DNA from: an uncultured Granulicatella sp. | Lineage (GTDB): Bacteria; Bacillota; Bacilli; Lactobacillales; Aerococcaceae | NCBI GenBank assembly: GCA_938017885.1 | Contig: CALIJD010000172.1 | Span: forward strand, 1 to 9,242 | Length of the DNA: 9,242 nucleotides | Reading direction: 5' to 3' | Shown: positions 1 through 7,264 of the stretch, one piece after another | Layout: the number at the start of each line of letters is the position of its first letter | Numbering within the stretch: the stretch's first letter is position 1 | Program-made: the position numbers and the translations under genes | Notes under the pieces: generated by a model | The model's database searches: none | What the model saw: the letters and a program-made list of their open reading frames with translations, nothing else | What the model was told of the DNA's origin: nothing

Positions 1-720
1 GTTTTCGTGGTGAGGGAACGCTAAGTCTTGTCCGCCCCCATGAATATCAATCGTATCACCTAAGTGTTTTGTCGCCATGACAGAGCATTCGATATGCCAT
101 CCTGGACGGCCCTTTCCCCATGGAGAGTTCCAGCTAATTTCATTCGGTTTTGCGCTCTTCCATAATGCAAAGTCTAGTGGATTGCGTTTCTTCGCATCAT
201 CCTCAGAGGCGGTACGATTACTTGCCCCCATTTGTAAGTCTTCTATGCGTTGGTCGCTGAGTTTTCCATAACCTTCGAATTTTTCAGTGATGAAATACAC
301 ATCGCCTTCTGATTCATACGCCATGCCTTTATCAACTAAGTCCGCTACAAAGGCAATTATGTCATCCATGGTATTCATAACCGTTGGATTTAAAGTCGCC
401 TTCTTCACATTTAGCGCGTTTGTATCTTCAAAGAACGCTTCGATATATTTCTTTGAGACTTCTTCAGCCGTGATGCCAGTTTCGTTGGCCACGCGAATGA
501 TTTTATCGTCCACATCCGTAAAGTTCGAAACGAAATTCACGTCATAACCGCGGTATTCAAAGTAGCGACGAATCGTATCAAAGGAAACCGTACTACGAGC
601 ATTCCCGATATGAATATAGTTATAAACCGTTGGACCGCAAACATACATACGTACTTTGCCTTCTTCAATCGGTTTGAATGCTTCTTTTTGTCTAGTTAAA
701 GTATTGTAGATTTGAATCAT
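1..720 (-). CDS. cysS: Cysteinyl-tRNA synthetase, N-terminal 240 residues (runs off the left edge)
   Basis: This class I aminoacyl-tRNA synthetase charges tRNA-Cys with cysteine in the cytoplasm. The frame is open from an ATG at 720-718 to base 1 with no stop, so only the first 240 residues are present. Visible landmarks are the zinc ligand Cys28 in the MYVCGPTVY stretch, the ATP-binding HIGN signature at residues 37-40, a second zinc ligand Cys212 in HIECSVM, and the FPHHEN motif at 235-240, whose first His (237) is the third zinc ligand. The fourth ligand, the Glu just after HHEN, lies outside the window, as does the KMSKS loop. The start is supported by GGAGG six bases upstream and by the typical N-terminus (MIQIYNTLT). 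The gene overlaps the end of cysE by 29 bases, which suggests coupled translation. The cysE-cysS order is common in Bacilli. Identification is very secure. Confidence 0.97.
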   Translation of the reverse strand, partial: MIQIYNTLTRQKEAFKPIEEGKVRMYVCGPTVYNYIHIGNARSTVSFDTIRRYFEYRGYDVNFVSNFTDVDDKIIRVANETGITAEEVSKKYIEAFFEDTNALNVKKATLNPTVMNTMDDIIAFVADLVDKGMAYESEGDVYFITEKFEGYGKLSDQRIEDLQMGASNRTASEDDAKKRNPLDFALWKSAKPNEISWNSPWGKGRPGWHIECSVMATKHLGDTIDIHGGGQDLAFPHHEN

Positions 721-1276
721 AAGTTTCCTCCATAGTCGTATCTCTTTCGATTTCTTCTGGTGTATGGACGCGAACCACTCGCGCTGGTAGTCCTACCGCC
801 GTCGTATGCGGTGGAATATCGTCTAGAACAACTGCCGCTGCTCCAATTTTGGCATATTCTCCAACCGTTACAGGTCCAATGACTTGCGAATGCGCCGATA
901 AAAGCACACCGTTTTCGATGGTCGGATGGCGTTTCCCCGTATCTTTCCCCGTTCCGCCTAAGGTTACCGCGTGGAACATCTTGACATCGTCTCCGATAAT
1001 GGATGTTTCTCCAATCACGATACCCATGCCATGGTCGATAAAGAACCGTCTTCCAATTGTAGCCCCTGGATGAATCTCAATTCCCGTGAGGAACCTGCTA
1101 AAGCCACTAACCATTCGTGCAAGGAGTCTCAGTTTTGCCTTCGTATGCAACCAATGCGCTACTCGGTGCAAGACCGTTGCGTGATATCCTGGGTACGTCA
1201 ATACGATTTCCAAGCTACTTCTAGCCGCCGGATCATTCTTTTTATACGTTGCCATGTCTTCCCTAAAACGTCCCAT
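692..1276 (-). CDS. cysE: Serine O-acetyltransferase
   Basis: CysE transfers acetyl from acetyl-CoA to L-serine, giving O-acetylserine, the substrate of cysteine synthase. The protein has 194 residues. An N-terminal helical part ([16 protein letters not shown] at 15-30) is followed by a left-handed beta-helix of hexapeptide repeats from about residue 66 to 170. The catalytic His is His82 in IDHGMG. The acidic partner 15 residues earlier, Asp143 in E. coli, is Glu67 here (GIEIHPGA). Further family signatures are [15 protein letters not shown] at 104-118 and [14 protein letters not shown] at 155-168. The start follows AGGGAG seven bases upstream. The C-terminus ends in Asn, without the terminal Ile that docks into cysteine synthase in the E. 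coli enzyme, and its last codons overlap the cysS start. A promoter lies directly upstream, so the gene is probably transcribed independently of the citrate operon. Confidence 0.96.
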   Translation of the reverse strand: MGRFREDMATYKKNDPAARSSLEIVLTYPGYHATVLHRVAHWLHTKAKLRLLARMVSGFSRFLTGIEIHPGATIGRRFFIDHGMGIVIGETSIIGDDVKMFHAVTLGGTGKDTGKRHPTIENGVLLSAHSQVIGPVTVGEYAKIGAAAVVLDDIPPHTTAVGLPARVVRVHTPEEIERDTTMEETYDSNLQYFN

Positions 1277-1308
1277 TCCTTCACTCCCTTTGCATTGTCT
1301 TTCTTCTC

Positions 1309-1337
1309 ATTATAGCACAGTTTAAAGCACACAAAAA
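1309..1337 (-). promoter_or_regulatory. Probable sigma-A promoter of cysE-cysS
   Basis: On the minus strand a perfect TATAAT lies at 1314-1309. It is preceded by TGC, giving the extended -10 form TGnTATAAT. Seventeen bases upstream is a weak -35 candidate, TTTTTG (1337-1332), inside the T-run of the citrate operon terminator. Transcription would start near 1302, leaving a leader of about 25 bases before cysE. That is too short for a T-box riboswitch. The extended -10 makes a weak -35 acceptable. The site is inferred from sequence only. Confidence 0.7.
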
Positions 1338-1376
1338 GCTGAAAAGCAGGGCTACAGAGCCTAGCTTTTCAGCTTT
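1333..1376 (-). terminator. Intrinsic terminator of the citrate operon
   Basis: A perfect 13-base-pair stem pairs 1335-1347 with 1364-1376. It is extended by an inner GGCT/AGCC stem closing an ACAG loop at 1354-1357. Read on the minus strand, the stem begins eight bases after the oadA stop codon and runs into TTTTTGTGTG, a short U-tract. It therefore fits a terminator for the oad-cit transcript. The intergenic stretch 1277-1384 holds only this hairpin and the cysE promoter. On the plus strand no gene enters the hairpin, so bidirectional use is not needed here. Confidence 0.9.
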
Positions 1377-1384
1377 CTTAGAAA

Positions 1385-2779
1385 TTATTGTAAGTCTAAA
1401 GTCACATCTACTGTTTGTAATGGTACATCGTAGAATGGATCTTCGCGGCGACCTAAGAAGTCTTTTGCTTGTTGTGGGAAGAGTGCGTACATTAACACAT
1501 CTTCGTCAGATTTAGCGTATTCTTTAATCTCTTCGCGAATTTCTGGTAATTGATCTTCGATTAAGTCAGCTGGACGAACGGTCACAACTTCTGCATCGCC
1601 GATAATTTTTTCTTTCACTTCAGGATTAATTTCTGCTGGAGCTTGTCCATATAATCCTAAAACGTAGTCTTTGATTTCTTTTGGAACGAGTTTGAAACGT
1701 TCGCCTGAAATCACGTTCATTACCGCTTGTGTCCCAACCATTTGTGATAATGGCGTTACAAGTGGTGGGTACCCTAAGTCTGCACGAACTTTAGGTACTT
1801 CAGCTAATACTTCGTCGTATTTATCTGCTAAGCCTTGTTCTGTTAATTGACTTAATAGGTTTGATAACATTCCACCAGGTACTTGGTAAATTAATGTTTT
1901 TGGTTCTGTATCTTTTACTTTAGGGTTTAAGATTCCTTCTGCACGGAATTTATCACGAATGCCGTTGAAGTAAGCTGTTGCCTCTTCCACTTTCTTCATG
2001 TCCACGCCAGTATTAAATCCTAATTCTTCTAAAGATAAGACCATTGATTCAGTTGCAGGTTGACTTGTACCACCAGAGAATGATGATAAGCAAGTGTCGA
2101 TGATGTCTGCGCCTGCTTCAGCTACTTTTAAGTAAGTCATTTCAGAAATACCACTTGTAGCGTGTGTGTGAACTTCTAAAGGAAGATCAGTTTTTTCTTT
2201 AATACGGCTTACTAATTCGTAACCTGTTTGAGGTGTTAATACCCCAGCCATGTCTTTAATACAGATTGAGTCTGCACCGAATTCTGCCATGCGTCCTACT
2301 AAATCAACATAATAGTCAACAGTGTGAACTGGACTTGTTGTGTAAGAGATTGCTGTTTGGCAGTGTCCGCCTGCTAATTTTGTTGCTTCGATGGATGTCT
2401 TCATGTTACGAACATCGTTTAAAGCATCGAATACACGAATAATGTCGATTCCGTTTTGTACAGATTTTTCTACGAATAAACGTACCACATCATCAGCATA
2501 ATTACGGTATCCTAATAGGTTTTGTCCACGTAATAACATTTGCAACTTTGTATCTTTTACTGCTGCGCGAATTTGACGTAGACGTTCCCATGGGTCTTCA
2601 TTCAAGAAACGAATACAAGAGTCAAAAGTTGCTCCTCCCCATACTTCTAACGCATGGAAGCCAGCTTGATCTAATGTTTCCAAGATTGGTAACATATCTT
2701 CAGTTGACATACGAGTCGCGATTTGACTTTGTTGTCCGTCACGCAAAACCGTTTCAGTTAAACGGATAATTTTGCTCAT
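1385..2779 (-). CDS. oadA: Oxaloacetate decarboxylase, carboxyltransferase (alpha) subunit without biotin domain
   Basis: OadA moves the carboxyl group of oxaloacetate onto biotin, releasing pyruvate. The 464-residue protein has the DRE-TIM-like carboxyltransferase barrel at about 1-280 and the conserved carboxylase/association region at about 290-450. Active-site residues are visible: Asp14 in LRDGQQS, the metal-bridging Lys175 in IKDMAG, and the metal ligands His204 and His206 in EVHTHATSG. These match Asp17, Lys178, His207 and His209 of the Klebsiella subunit at a constant offset of three. The Klebsiella protein continues to about 596 residues with a biotin domain. This one stops before it and has no AMKM motif, so OadD must supply biotin. 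It is the last gene of the operon, 14 bases after citX, with AAAGGA seven bases before the ATG, and a terminator follows directly. Pyruvate carboxylase subunit B is a related family, but the operon settles the role. Confidence 0.96.
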   Translation of the reverse strand: MSKIIRLTETVLRDGQQSQIATRMSTEDMLPILETLDQAGFHALEVWGGATFDSCIRFLNEDPWERLRQIRAAVKDTKLQMLLRGQNLLGYRNYADDVVRLFVEKSVQNGIDIIRVFDALNDVRNMKTSIEATKLAGGHCQTAISYTTSPVHTVDYYVDLVGRMAEFGADSICIKDMAGVLTPQTGYELVSRIKEKTDLPLEVHTHATSGISEMTYLKVAEAGADIIDTCLSSFSGGTSQPATESMVLSLEELGFNTGVDMKKVEEATAYFNGIRDKFRAEGILNPKVKDTEPKTLIYQVPGGMLSNLLSQLTEQGLADKYDEVLAEVPKVRADLGYPPLVTPLSQMVGTQAVMNVISGERFKLVPKEIKDYVLGLYGQAPAEINPEVKEKIIGDAEVVTVRPADLIEDQLPEIREEIKEYAKSDEDVLMYALFPQQAKDFLGRREDPFYDVPLQTVDVTLDLQ

Positions 2780-2793
2780 AATATCTTCCTTTC

Positions 2794-3345
2794 TTAAGGT
2801 CTTTGGGTCGATGTGTATGCTGCAATCATACGAGCGATATGCTCTTGCATCTCTTGGATTGTGTGCTGTCTAGAACGAGCGCACACTTTTGCTTCCTCAT
2901 TGCAGATAAAACAACGTCTTGGAGCCATTCCAAGGGCAGTCCTGGAAATTGGCGTTGGAGTCTCTCCTGCCATTTCTACAACATCGATATCCAGTAATCG
3001 TCCGAGTGGGTGTCCTTCTTCAAACTGCGTACAAGCGCGCTTTACATCAAGTGCATCGGCGCGAAGTACTCGGTAAAATTCCATTCCTGTTGGAAGCGAG
3101 AAGTCTTCTTGGTGAAGCTTCTCATAAGGCAGTAATGCCTCATCTAATTCAGAAATCACAGAGGCGAAGACGGTTGTAATCGCCTCTGAATTTTTAACAG
3201 GACCTGGAATATTGAGTGTAATAGACACGAGTACACACGGGTTCAATTGTTCTAGTAATTGTTGTTGGGTATGAGCACGTCTTTCTCTGGCATCAAGCAT
3301 TTGCATGATATCCACCGGTGCTCCGTCAAACAAAGAATTAAACAT
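2794..3345 (-). CDS. citX: Holo-citrate lyase acyl carrier protein synthase (phosphoribosyl-dephospho-CoA transferase)
   Basis: CitX transfers the 2'-(5''-triphosphoribosyl)-3'-dephospho-CoA prosthetic group onto the serine of apo-CitD. The chosen ATG (3345-3343) gives 183 residues, the usual family length, with the typical beginning LFDGAPV followed by ML-ARERR. Conserved family stretches are IPGPVKNS at 46-53, [11 protein letters not shown] at 112-122 and the Cys-rich [20 protein letters not shown] at 142-161. The frame stays open upstream to 3432, but that would mean 95 bases of overlap with citF and extra residues not typical of the family. With the chosen start the overlap is 8 bases. 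No strong Shine-Dalgarno precedes this ATG, so translation probably depends on coupling to citF. A TTG at 3354-3352, eleven bases after GGAAG, is an alternative start. The CitG enzyme that makes the precursor is not in the window. Confidence 0.92.
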   Translation of the reverse strand: MFNSLFDGAPVDIMQMLDARERRAHTQQQLLEQLNPCVLVSITLNIPGPVKNSEAITTVFASVISELDEALLPYEKLHQEDFSLPTGMEFYRVLRADALDVKRACTQFEEGHPLGRLLDIDVVEMAGETPTPISRTALGMAPRRCFICNEEAKVCARSRQHTIQEMQEHIARMIAAYTSTQRP

Positions 3346-4870
3346 TGCGAACAACGTCGATGATGCTTCCATCACGGTATTCGATGACCGCAACCACTTT
3401 ATCACCATATTGAATTGGCTCTGGGTTTCCAACGATGCTATATGCTTTTTCTTGTAATTCTTTGATTGTGTATTGAGGTACGTCTAACCCTTTGAAGTGT
3501 TCAATTAAGTCTTGACGGTTAGGGTTGATGGCAATACCAACTTCAGTAACAACCACGTCCACACTTGTACCAGGAGTAATCACAGTATTAACTGATTCTA
3601 CGAATGTAGGGATGCGTCCACGTACTAATGGGCTGATTACCATTGACATTTTTGAAGCAAAGGCTGTATCACAGTGACCACCTGAAGCTCCACGGATAAC
3701 ACCGTCAGAACCTGTCATTACGTTTACGTTGAAGTCTGTATCTACTTCTAAAGCAGAAAGAATTGCAACGTCTAAACGGTTAATCACTGAACCTTTAGAT
3801 AATGGGTTTGCATACATGCTTGCGTCAATTTCATAGTGGTTTGCATTGTTTGCAAGTGAAATTGCAGATGGATGGTCGAAGTCTTGAACGTCGATGACTT
3901 TCTCTACTAAACCTTCTTCTAACAATTCGCACATTGAGTTTGTAATCCCACCAAGTACAAAGCTTGCTTTGATGCCGTCTTTAATCATCGCTTCACGGAT
4001 GAAACGAGTTGCAGCAAGAGAAGCTCCACCTGTACCCGTTTGGAATGAGAATCCTTCTTTATAATATGGAGAACCAGTGATCACTTTAGAAGCGTATTCT
4101 GCGATTAATAATTCTTTAGGGTTTTTCGTGAAACGAGTTGCCCCTTTAGCAATTCCTTTAGGATCTCCGATTTCATCTACAACAACCACGTAGTCCACGT
4201 CTGTTTGTGGAATGCTGATTGGAGTGTTTGGATATGGTACAAGGCTATCTGTAATCGCAACGACTTGGTCAGCGTATTTAGCGTCGATCATTGCGTATCC
4301 TAAAGAACCGCAAGTTGCTTTTCCTTTTGTACCGTTGATGTTACCGTACTCGTCAGAACTTGGAGCTCCAAGGAAGGCAACGTCGATGTGGATGTCTCCT
4401 GCAGTAATCGCACGAGCACGTCCACCGTGTGAACGAATCACAACTGGGTTTTCCATGATACCGCTAGAGATTGCTGCCCCTAATTTATCACGTAAACCAG
4501 ATGAAGTGATGTTTGTAATGACACCATTTTTAATGTGTTCGATTAATGGTTCGTGTACGTTCGCGATTGAAGATGGAGCGATTGATAGGTTTTTAATCCC
4601 CATTTTCGCAATTTCTTCCATAACCATGTTGATTACATAGTCTCCTTCACGGAAGTGGTGGTGGAATGAGATTGTCATGCCATCTTTTAAGCCAGTTTTT
4701 TCAATAGCTTCACGAATGCTACCTAATAATTTTTCTTGACGAGGTTCAACAGGTTTGATTTTACGGCTAGCTGCTTCATAAGGTTTAATGCGAGCTAACT
4801 CACCTTCGTATACCCCATATTGATCTGCATATTCTTGTGGAATTTCACGTCCAGCTTTATTTAATACCAT
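3338..4870 (-). CDS. citF: Citrate lyase alpha subunit (citrate:acetyl-ACP CoA-transferase)
   Basis: CitF exchanges citrate for acetyl on the CitD prosthetic group, releasing acetate and forming citryl-ACP. The 510 residues match the family's usual length. Landmarks are the N-terminal [11 protein letters not shown], the [11 protein letters not shown] stretch at 69-79, SHGGRARAI at 147-155, the glycine-rich [10 protein letters not shown] at 277-286 and [15 protein letters not shown] at 394-408, the last typical of this CoA-transferase family. The start is firm: GAGGAGG sits nine bases upstream, within the end of citE, and only one base separates the citE stop from the ATG. The 3' end overlaps citX by 8 bases. 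Codon choice is strongly biased (mostly CGT for Arg), as in citE and oadA, which suggests high expression. It works in the cytoplasmic CitDEF complex. Confidence 0.97.
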   Translation of the reverse strand: MVLNKAGREIPQEYADQYGVYEGELARIKPYEAASRKIKPVEPRQEKLLGSIREAIEKTGLKDGMTISFHHHFREGDYVINMVMEEIAKMGIKNLSIAPSSIANVHEPLIEHIKNGVITNITSSGLRDKLGAAISSGIMENPVVIRSHGGRARAITAGDIHIDVAFLGAPSSDEYGNINGTKGKATCGSLGYAMIDAKYADQVVAITDSLVPYPNTPISIPQTDVDYVVVVDEIGDPKGIAKGATRFTKNPKELLIAEYASKVITGSPYYKEGFSFQTGTGGASLAATRFIREAMIKDGIKASFVLGGITNSMCELLEEGLVEKVIDVQDFDHPSAISLANNANHYEIDASMYANPLSKGSVINRLDVAILSALEVDTDFNVNVMTGSDGVIRGASGGHCDTAFASKMSMVISPLVRGRIPTFVESVNTVITPGTSVDVVVTEVGIAINPNRQDLIEHFKGLDVPQYTIKELQEKAYSIVGNPEPIQYGDKVVAVIEYRDGSIIDVVRNV

Positions 4871-4871
4871 C

Positions 4872-5759
4872 TTAAATTTCCTCCTCGCTAATCAATCCAG
4901 CCGCTTTTGCCAATGCGATTACGCGCTCAGCACGTTCCACGATTGGTTTGTCGACCATTTTACCGTTAACTGAGATAACGCCTGAACCTTTTGCTTCAGC
5001 TTCACGAATTCCCCAAATAACTTCTTTAGCGTTTTGAATTTCTTTTTCTGTTGGTGCATAAACTTTATTAACCACAGGAATTTGACGAGGATTAATAACA
5101 GATTTTCCATCGAAACCTAATTGTTTGATGCGTTCTACTTCTTCACGGAATCCATCCATGTTGTCTACGTTAGAGTAAACAGTATCGATTGCAGCGATTC
5201 CTGCAGCACGAGCCGCGTGTAAAATCATACTACGAGCGAAGAATAACTCTTGTCCATCAGGGTAACGACGAGTTTTCATGTTTGTTACGTAGTCTTCAGC
5301 ACCTAAAGCGATCCCGATTAAACGGTCACTTGCTTTAGCGATTTCGCGAGCGTTTAACACACCTTCAGCAGATTCAATCGCAGCCATCATTTTAGTGCGA
5401 CCTACTGGGATATTGTTTTCACGTTCAACGCGAGTGATGATTTCATCCACGTCTACGATATCTTGCGCTGTTTCAGTTTTTGGTAAACGAACCACGTTTA
5501 CTCCAGCTAGTACAACTGCTTCAATATCTAAAGCACCTGTTGTATCTAAACCATTGATACGTACAACTGTTTCTACATTGCTGTAGTCAAAAGTTTTTAA
5601 TGCGAAATGTACTAATACACGAGCTGAGTCTTTTTCTTTTAAAGATACAGCATCTTCTAAGTCAAACATAATTGAGTCTGCGCCGTAAAGTGGAGCATCA
5701 CGCAACATTGCTGCGTTAGCACCAGGTACGAACATCATTGTTCTTCTTAAGCGTTCCAT
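4872..5759 (-). CDS. citE: Citrate lyase beta subunit (citryl-ACP lyase)
   Basis: CitE cleaves citryl-ACP to oxaloacetate and acetyl-ACP, completing the lyase cycle. The 295-residue protein belongs to the HpcH/HpaI-like magnesium-dependent lyase superfamily. Seen in order are [12 protein letters not shown] at 8-19, MFDLEDAV at 31-38, VVRING at 65-70, the metal-site Glu129 in [18 protein letters not shown] at 153-161 with Asp156, and [12 protein letters not shown] at 216-227. The ATG is preceded by AAGGAG at an 8-base spacing. The gene overlaps the end of citD by 13 bases and sits one base before citF, as expected for subunits made in balanced amounts. Stand-alone CitE-like proteins exist in other pathways, but here the full citCDEFX context makes the assignment secure. 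Confidence 0.97.
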   Translation of the reverse strand: MERLRRTMMFVPGANAAMLRDAPLYGADSIMFDLEDAVSLKEKDSARVLVHFALKTFDYSNVETVVRINGLDTTGALDIEAVVLAGVNVVRLPKTETAQDIVDVDEIITRVERENNIPVGRTKMMAAIESAEGVLNAREIAKASDRLIGIALGAEDYVTNMKTRRYPDGQELFFARSMILHAARAAGIAAIDTVYSNVDNMDGFREEVERIKQLGFDGKSVINPRQIPVVNKVYAPTEKEIQNAKEVIWGIREAEAKGSGVISVNGKMVDKPIVERAERVIALAKAAGLISEEEI

Positions 5760-6055
5760 GAGTCGATCTCCTTCCAGTCGTAGTTTTCAACCTCTGATGC
5801 ACGGTGAACCACTGTCACTGTACGAGCTTGGATTGTGCAATCTAGAGCTCCTTTATCAACTGCAATCACTTCTGCTGAAGTAACGCCTAATTGTTTTAAA
5901 GTTTCTTCGATCACACGACGGATTTGATTTCCGAATTGTTTTTCGACACTACTTTCTAATTGAATGTCGATTCGACCAGCGGTACTTGGATTTAAAGTAA
6001 TCATAATGTCACTTGATTCCAAAGTGCCGACTACTGCACTTTTTTTAATTTCCAT
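5747..6055 (-). CDS. citD: Citrate lyase gamma subunit (acyl carrier protein)
   Basis: CitD is the small carrier protein that holds the phosphoribosyl-dephospho-CoA arm of citrate lyase. The ATG at 6055-6053 gives 102 residues, close to the family norm of about 100. It places Ser14 in the GTLESSD motif at the same position as the modified serine of the Klebsiella protein. [12 protein letters not shown], shared by family members, follows in the first half. An upstream in-frame GTG (6067-6065) would add four residues but overlaps the Shine-Dalgarno itself. AGGTGG lies eight bases before the ATG, which favours the ATG. The gene follows citC after 27 bases and overlaps citE by 13. CitX modifies it and CitC acetylates its arm. 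Confidence 0.95.
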   Translation of the reverse strand: MEIKKSAVVGTLESSDIMITLNPSTAGRIDIQLESSVEKQFGNQIRRVIEETLKQLGVTSAEVIAVDKGALDCTIQARTVTVVHRASEVENYDWKEIDSWNA

Positions 6056-6082
6056 TATAGTTTCCACCTTTTCTTTTGGATT

Positions 6083-7093
6083 TTATCCAATGAAATGTTT
6101 TTCTTCTAAATAATGATACGTAGTTGCTGGAACGAGCTGTTTCAACTCGTCTACGTTTTTGTCTTGAATGGCAGCGCGTACCCGCGTCGCACTCACCACT
6201 TCCTCTCGGACAGAAAGCCGATCTATAATGACTAATTCTAAGTCCTTGCCAAAAGCAGCTCTTAGTGCGTCATTATAAACGGAGGTGACTGGGGAGAGTG
6301 GTTCTTGACCCACAAAACGTTTGGTCAATTGTAACGTTGGAACAATGTTTTCTAAGAAGAGTGTTGCATCCAATGTTGCTTGAACTTTTGCTACTTCCAA
6401 ATCCGCCTTCTCTTTCAAGAAGTAGGATGGGAAAGTAGCGCTTGAGACCATGTAGTCTCTTGTTGGGAGTACCGTTACATTTGGCAAATGACTCACGCCT
6501 CGTTTCACCATTTCCATTCGGTCGTTGGTATTAAAGAACGAACGGTCTTCGGAAACAACGAACACGTAGAGGTGACTCGACTGACTAGCAGCCGTTTCTA
6601 CCAAGTATTGATGTCCCAGTGTAAAAGGATTCGCATTCATGACAATAGCACTATTGCTACTTCCTTCTACGAAATGTTCTTTTAGTAATTTTAAGTAATC
6701 ACTAAAGGAAGGAATGCCTTGTTCTAAAAAGGCAAGGTTTTCTGTCTCAGCAACTACGTGGTAGCCCAGAGATTTAAAGAAGACAATGTTCTTTGGTTTT
6801 GTGTAGACAAAACTATTGGTATAAGAACGTTCTCTTATTTCATCTAAGAGTGCCATCACGAGATGCGTTAACAGATTTTCTGATTGATATTTTTTACAAA
6901 CCACTAAACATTTCAAAATGTTGCGGTCTAGGGAACCTGTCGCTGCAATGTCACCAGAATGATGATAGATTGCAATTGTGTAATCGACTTGTTCCGTCTT
7001 GCCAAGGTTCGCTTGATCCATTACCCATTCCCAATCTTGCCGAGCTTTTTGATCACGATCAAGCCATAATCGTTTGAGAATGAAATTTTCCAT
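6083..7093 (-). CDS. citC: [Citrate (pro-3S)-lyase] ligase
   Basis: CitC uses ATP and acetate to acetylate the thiol of the citrate lyase prosthetic group, switching the enzyme on. The 336-residue protein has two parts. The N-terminal region (about 1-125) resembles a GNAT acetyltransferase fold. The C-terminal nucleotidyltransferase domain (about 147-336) carries MNANPFTLGHQYL at 152-164, a variant of the HxGH ATP-binding signature with His161, and VSATRVRAAI at 300-309 as the second nucleotide-binding motif. The ATG is preceded by AAGGAG at eight to nine bases. That Shine-Dalgarno overlaps the stop of the small oadG-like gene upstream, so translation is likely coupled. Codon use is less biased than in citE or citF, consistent with a modifying enzyme needed in small amounts. 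Confidence 0.95.
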   Translation of the reverse strand: MENFILKRLWLDRDQKARQDWEWVMDQANLGKTEQVDYTIAIYHHSGDIAATGSLDRNILKCLVVCKKYQSENLLTHLVMALLDEIRERSYTNSFVYTKPKNIVFFKSLGYHVVAETENLAFLEQGIPSFSDYLKLLKEHFVEGSSNSAIVMNANPFTLGHQYLVETAASQSSHLYVFVVSEDRSFFNTNDRMEMVKRGVSHLPNVTVLPTRDYMVSSATFPSYFLKEKADLEVAKVQATLDATLFLENIVPTLQLTKRFVGQEPLSPVTSVYNDALRAAFGKDLELVIIDRLSVREEVVSATRVRAAIQDKNVDELKQLVPATTYHYLEEKHFIG

Positions 7094-7105
7094 GGAACGG
7101 TCTCC

Positions 7106-7237
7106 TTATTTTGGCGGGAATGCTTTTAAAAGTAATGCAGAAACGGCATATAGAATTCCTAATACTAGGAAAACTCCACCCATCCCTAAAGCCATTAATT
7201 CAAAAGCTTGTGTTAAATGTTCTGCGTTGAAAGTCAT
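7106..7237 (-). CDS. oadG: Small OadG-like membrane subunit of oxaloacetate decarboxylase (43 residues)
   Basis: This short frame runs from an ATG at 7237-7235 to a TAA at 7108-7106, and a near-perfect ribosome site (AAGGAGG) lies six bases upstream. It fills the gap between oadB (27 bases before) and citC (12 bases after). The product is one hydrophobic helix, about residues 12-38, with a polar, acidic start and a Lys-Ala-Phe-Pro-Pro-Lys end. The segment FELMALGMGGVFLVLGIL at 12-29 closely resembles the N-terminal membrane helix of OadG gamma subunits, which in Klebsiella read LM-LGMG-V and are followed by F-P some 20 residues later. Unlike the 80-odd-residue Klebsiella OadG, it has no Ala/Pro linker and no soluble C-terminal tail. 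It probably anchors the decarboxylase to OadB. That role is inferred; the helix, ribosome site and operon position are seen directly. Confidence 0.85.
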   Translation of the reverse strand: MTFNAEHLTQAFELMALGMGGVFLVLGILYAVSALLLKAFPPK

Positions 7238-7264
7238 CGTTTTCCTCCTTTTCCTTCTATATTA

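Noticed and set aside
971..1315. A 114-codon plus-strand frame opposite cysE.
   Set aside because: It lies antisense to a certain gene, has no ribosome site, and its product shows no family features. It is a shadow of the cysE codons.
4212..4640. A 142-codon plus-strand frame opposite citF.
   Set aside because: It is fully inside citF on the other strand, with no ribosome site or recognisable domain; the open frame follows from the biased citF codons.
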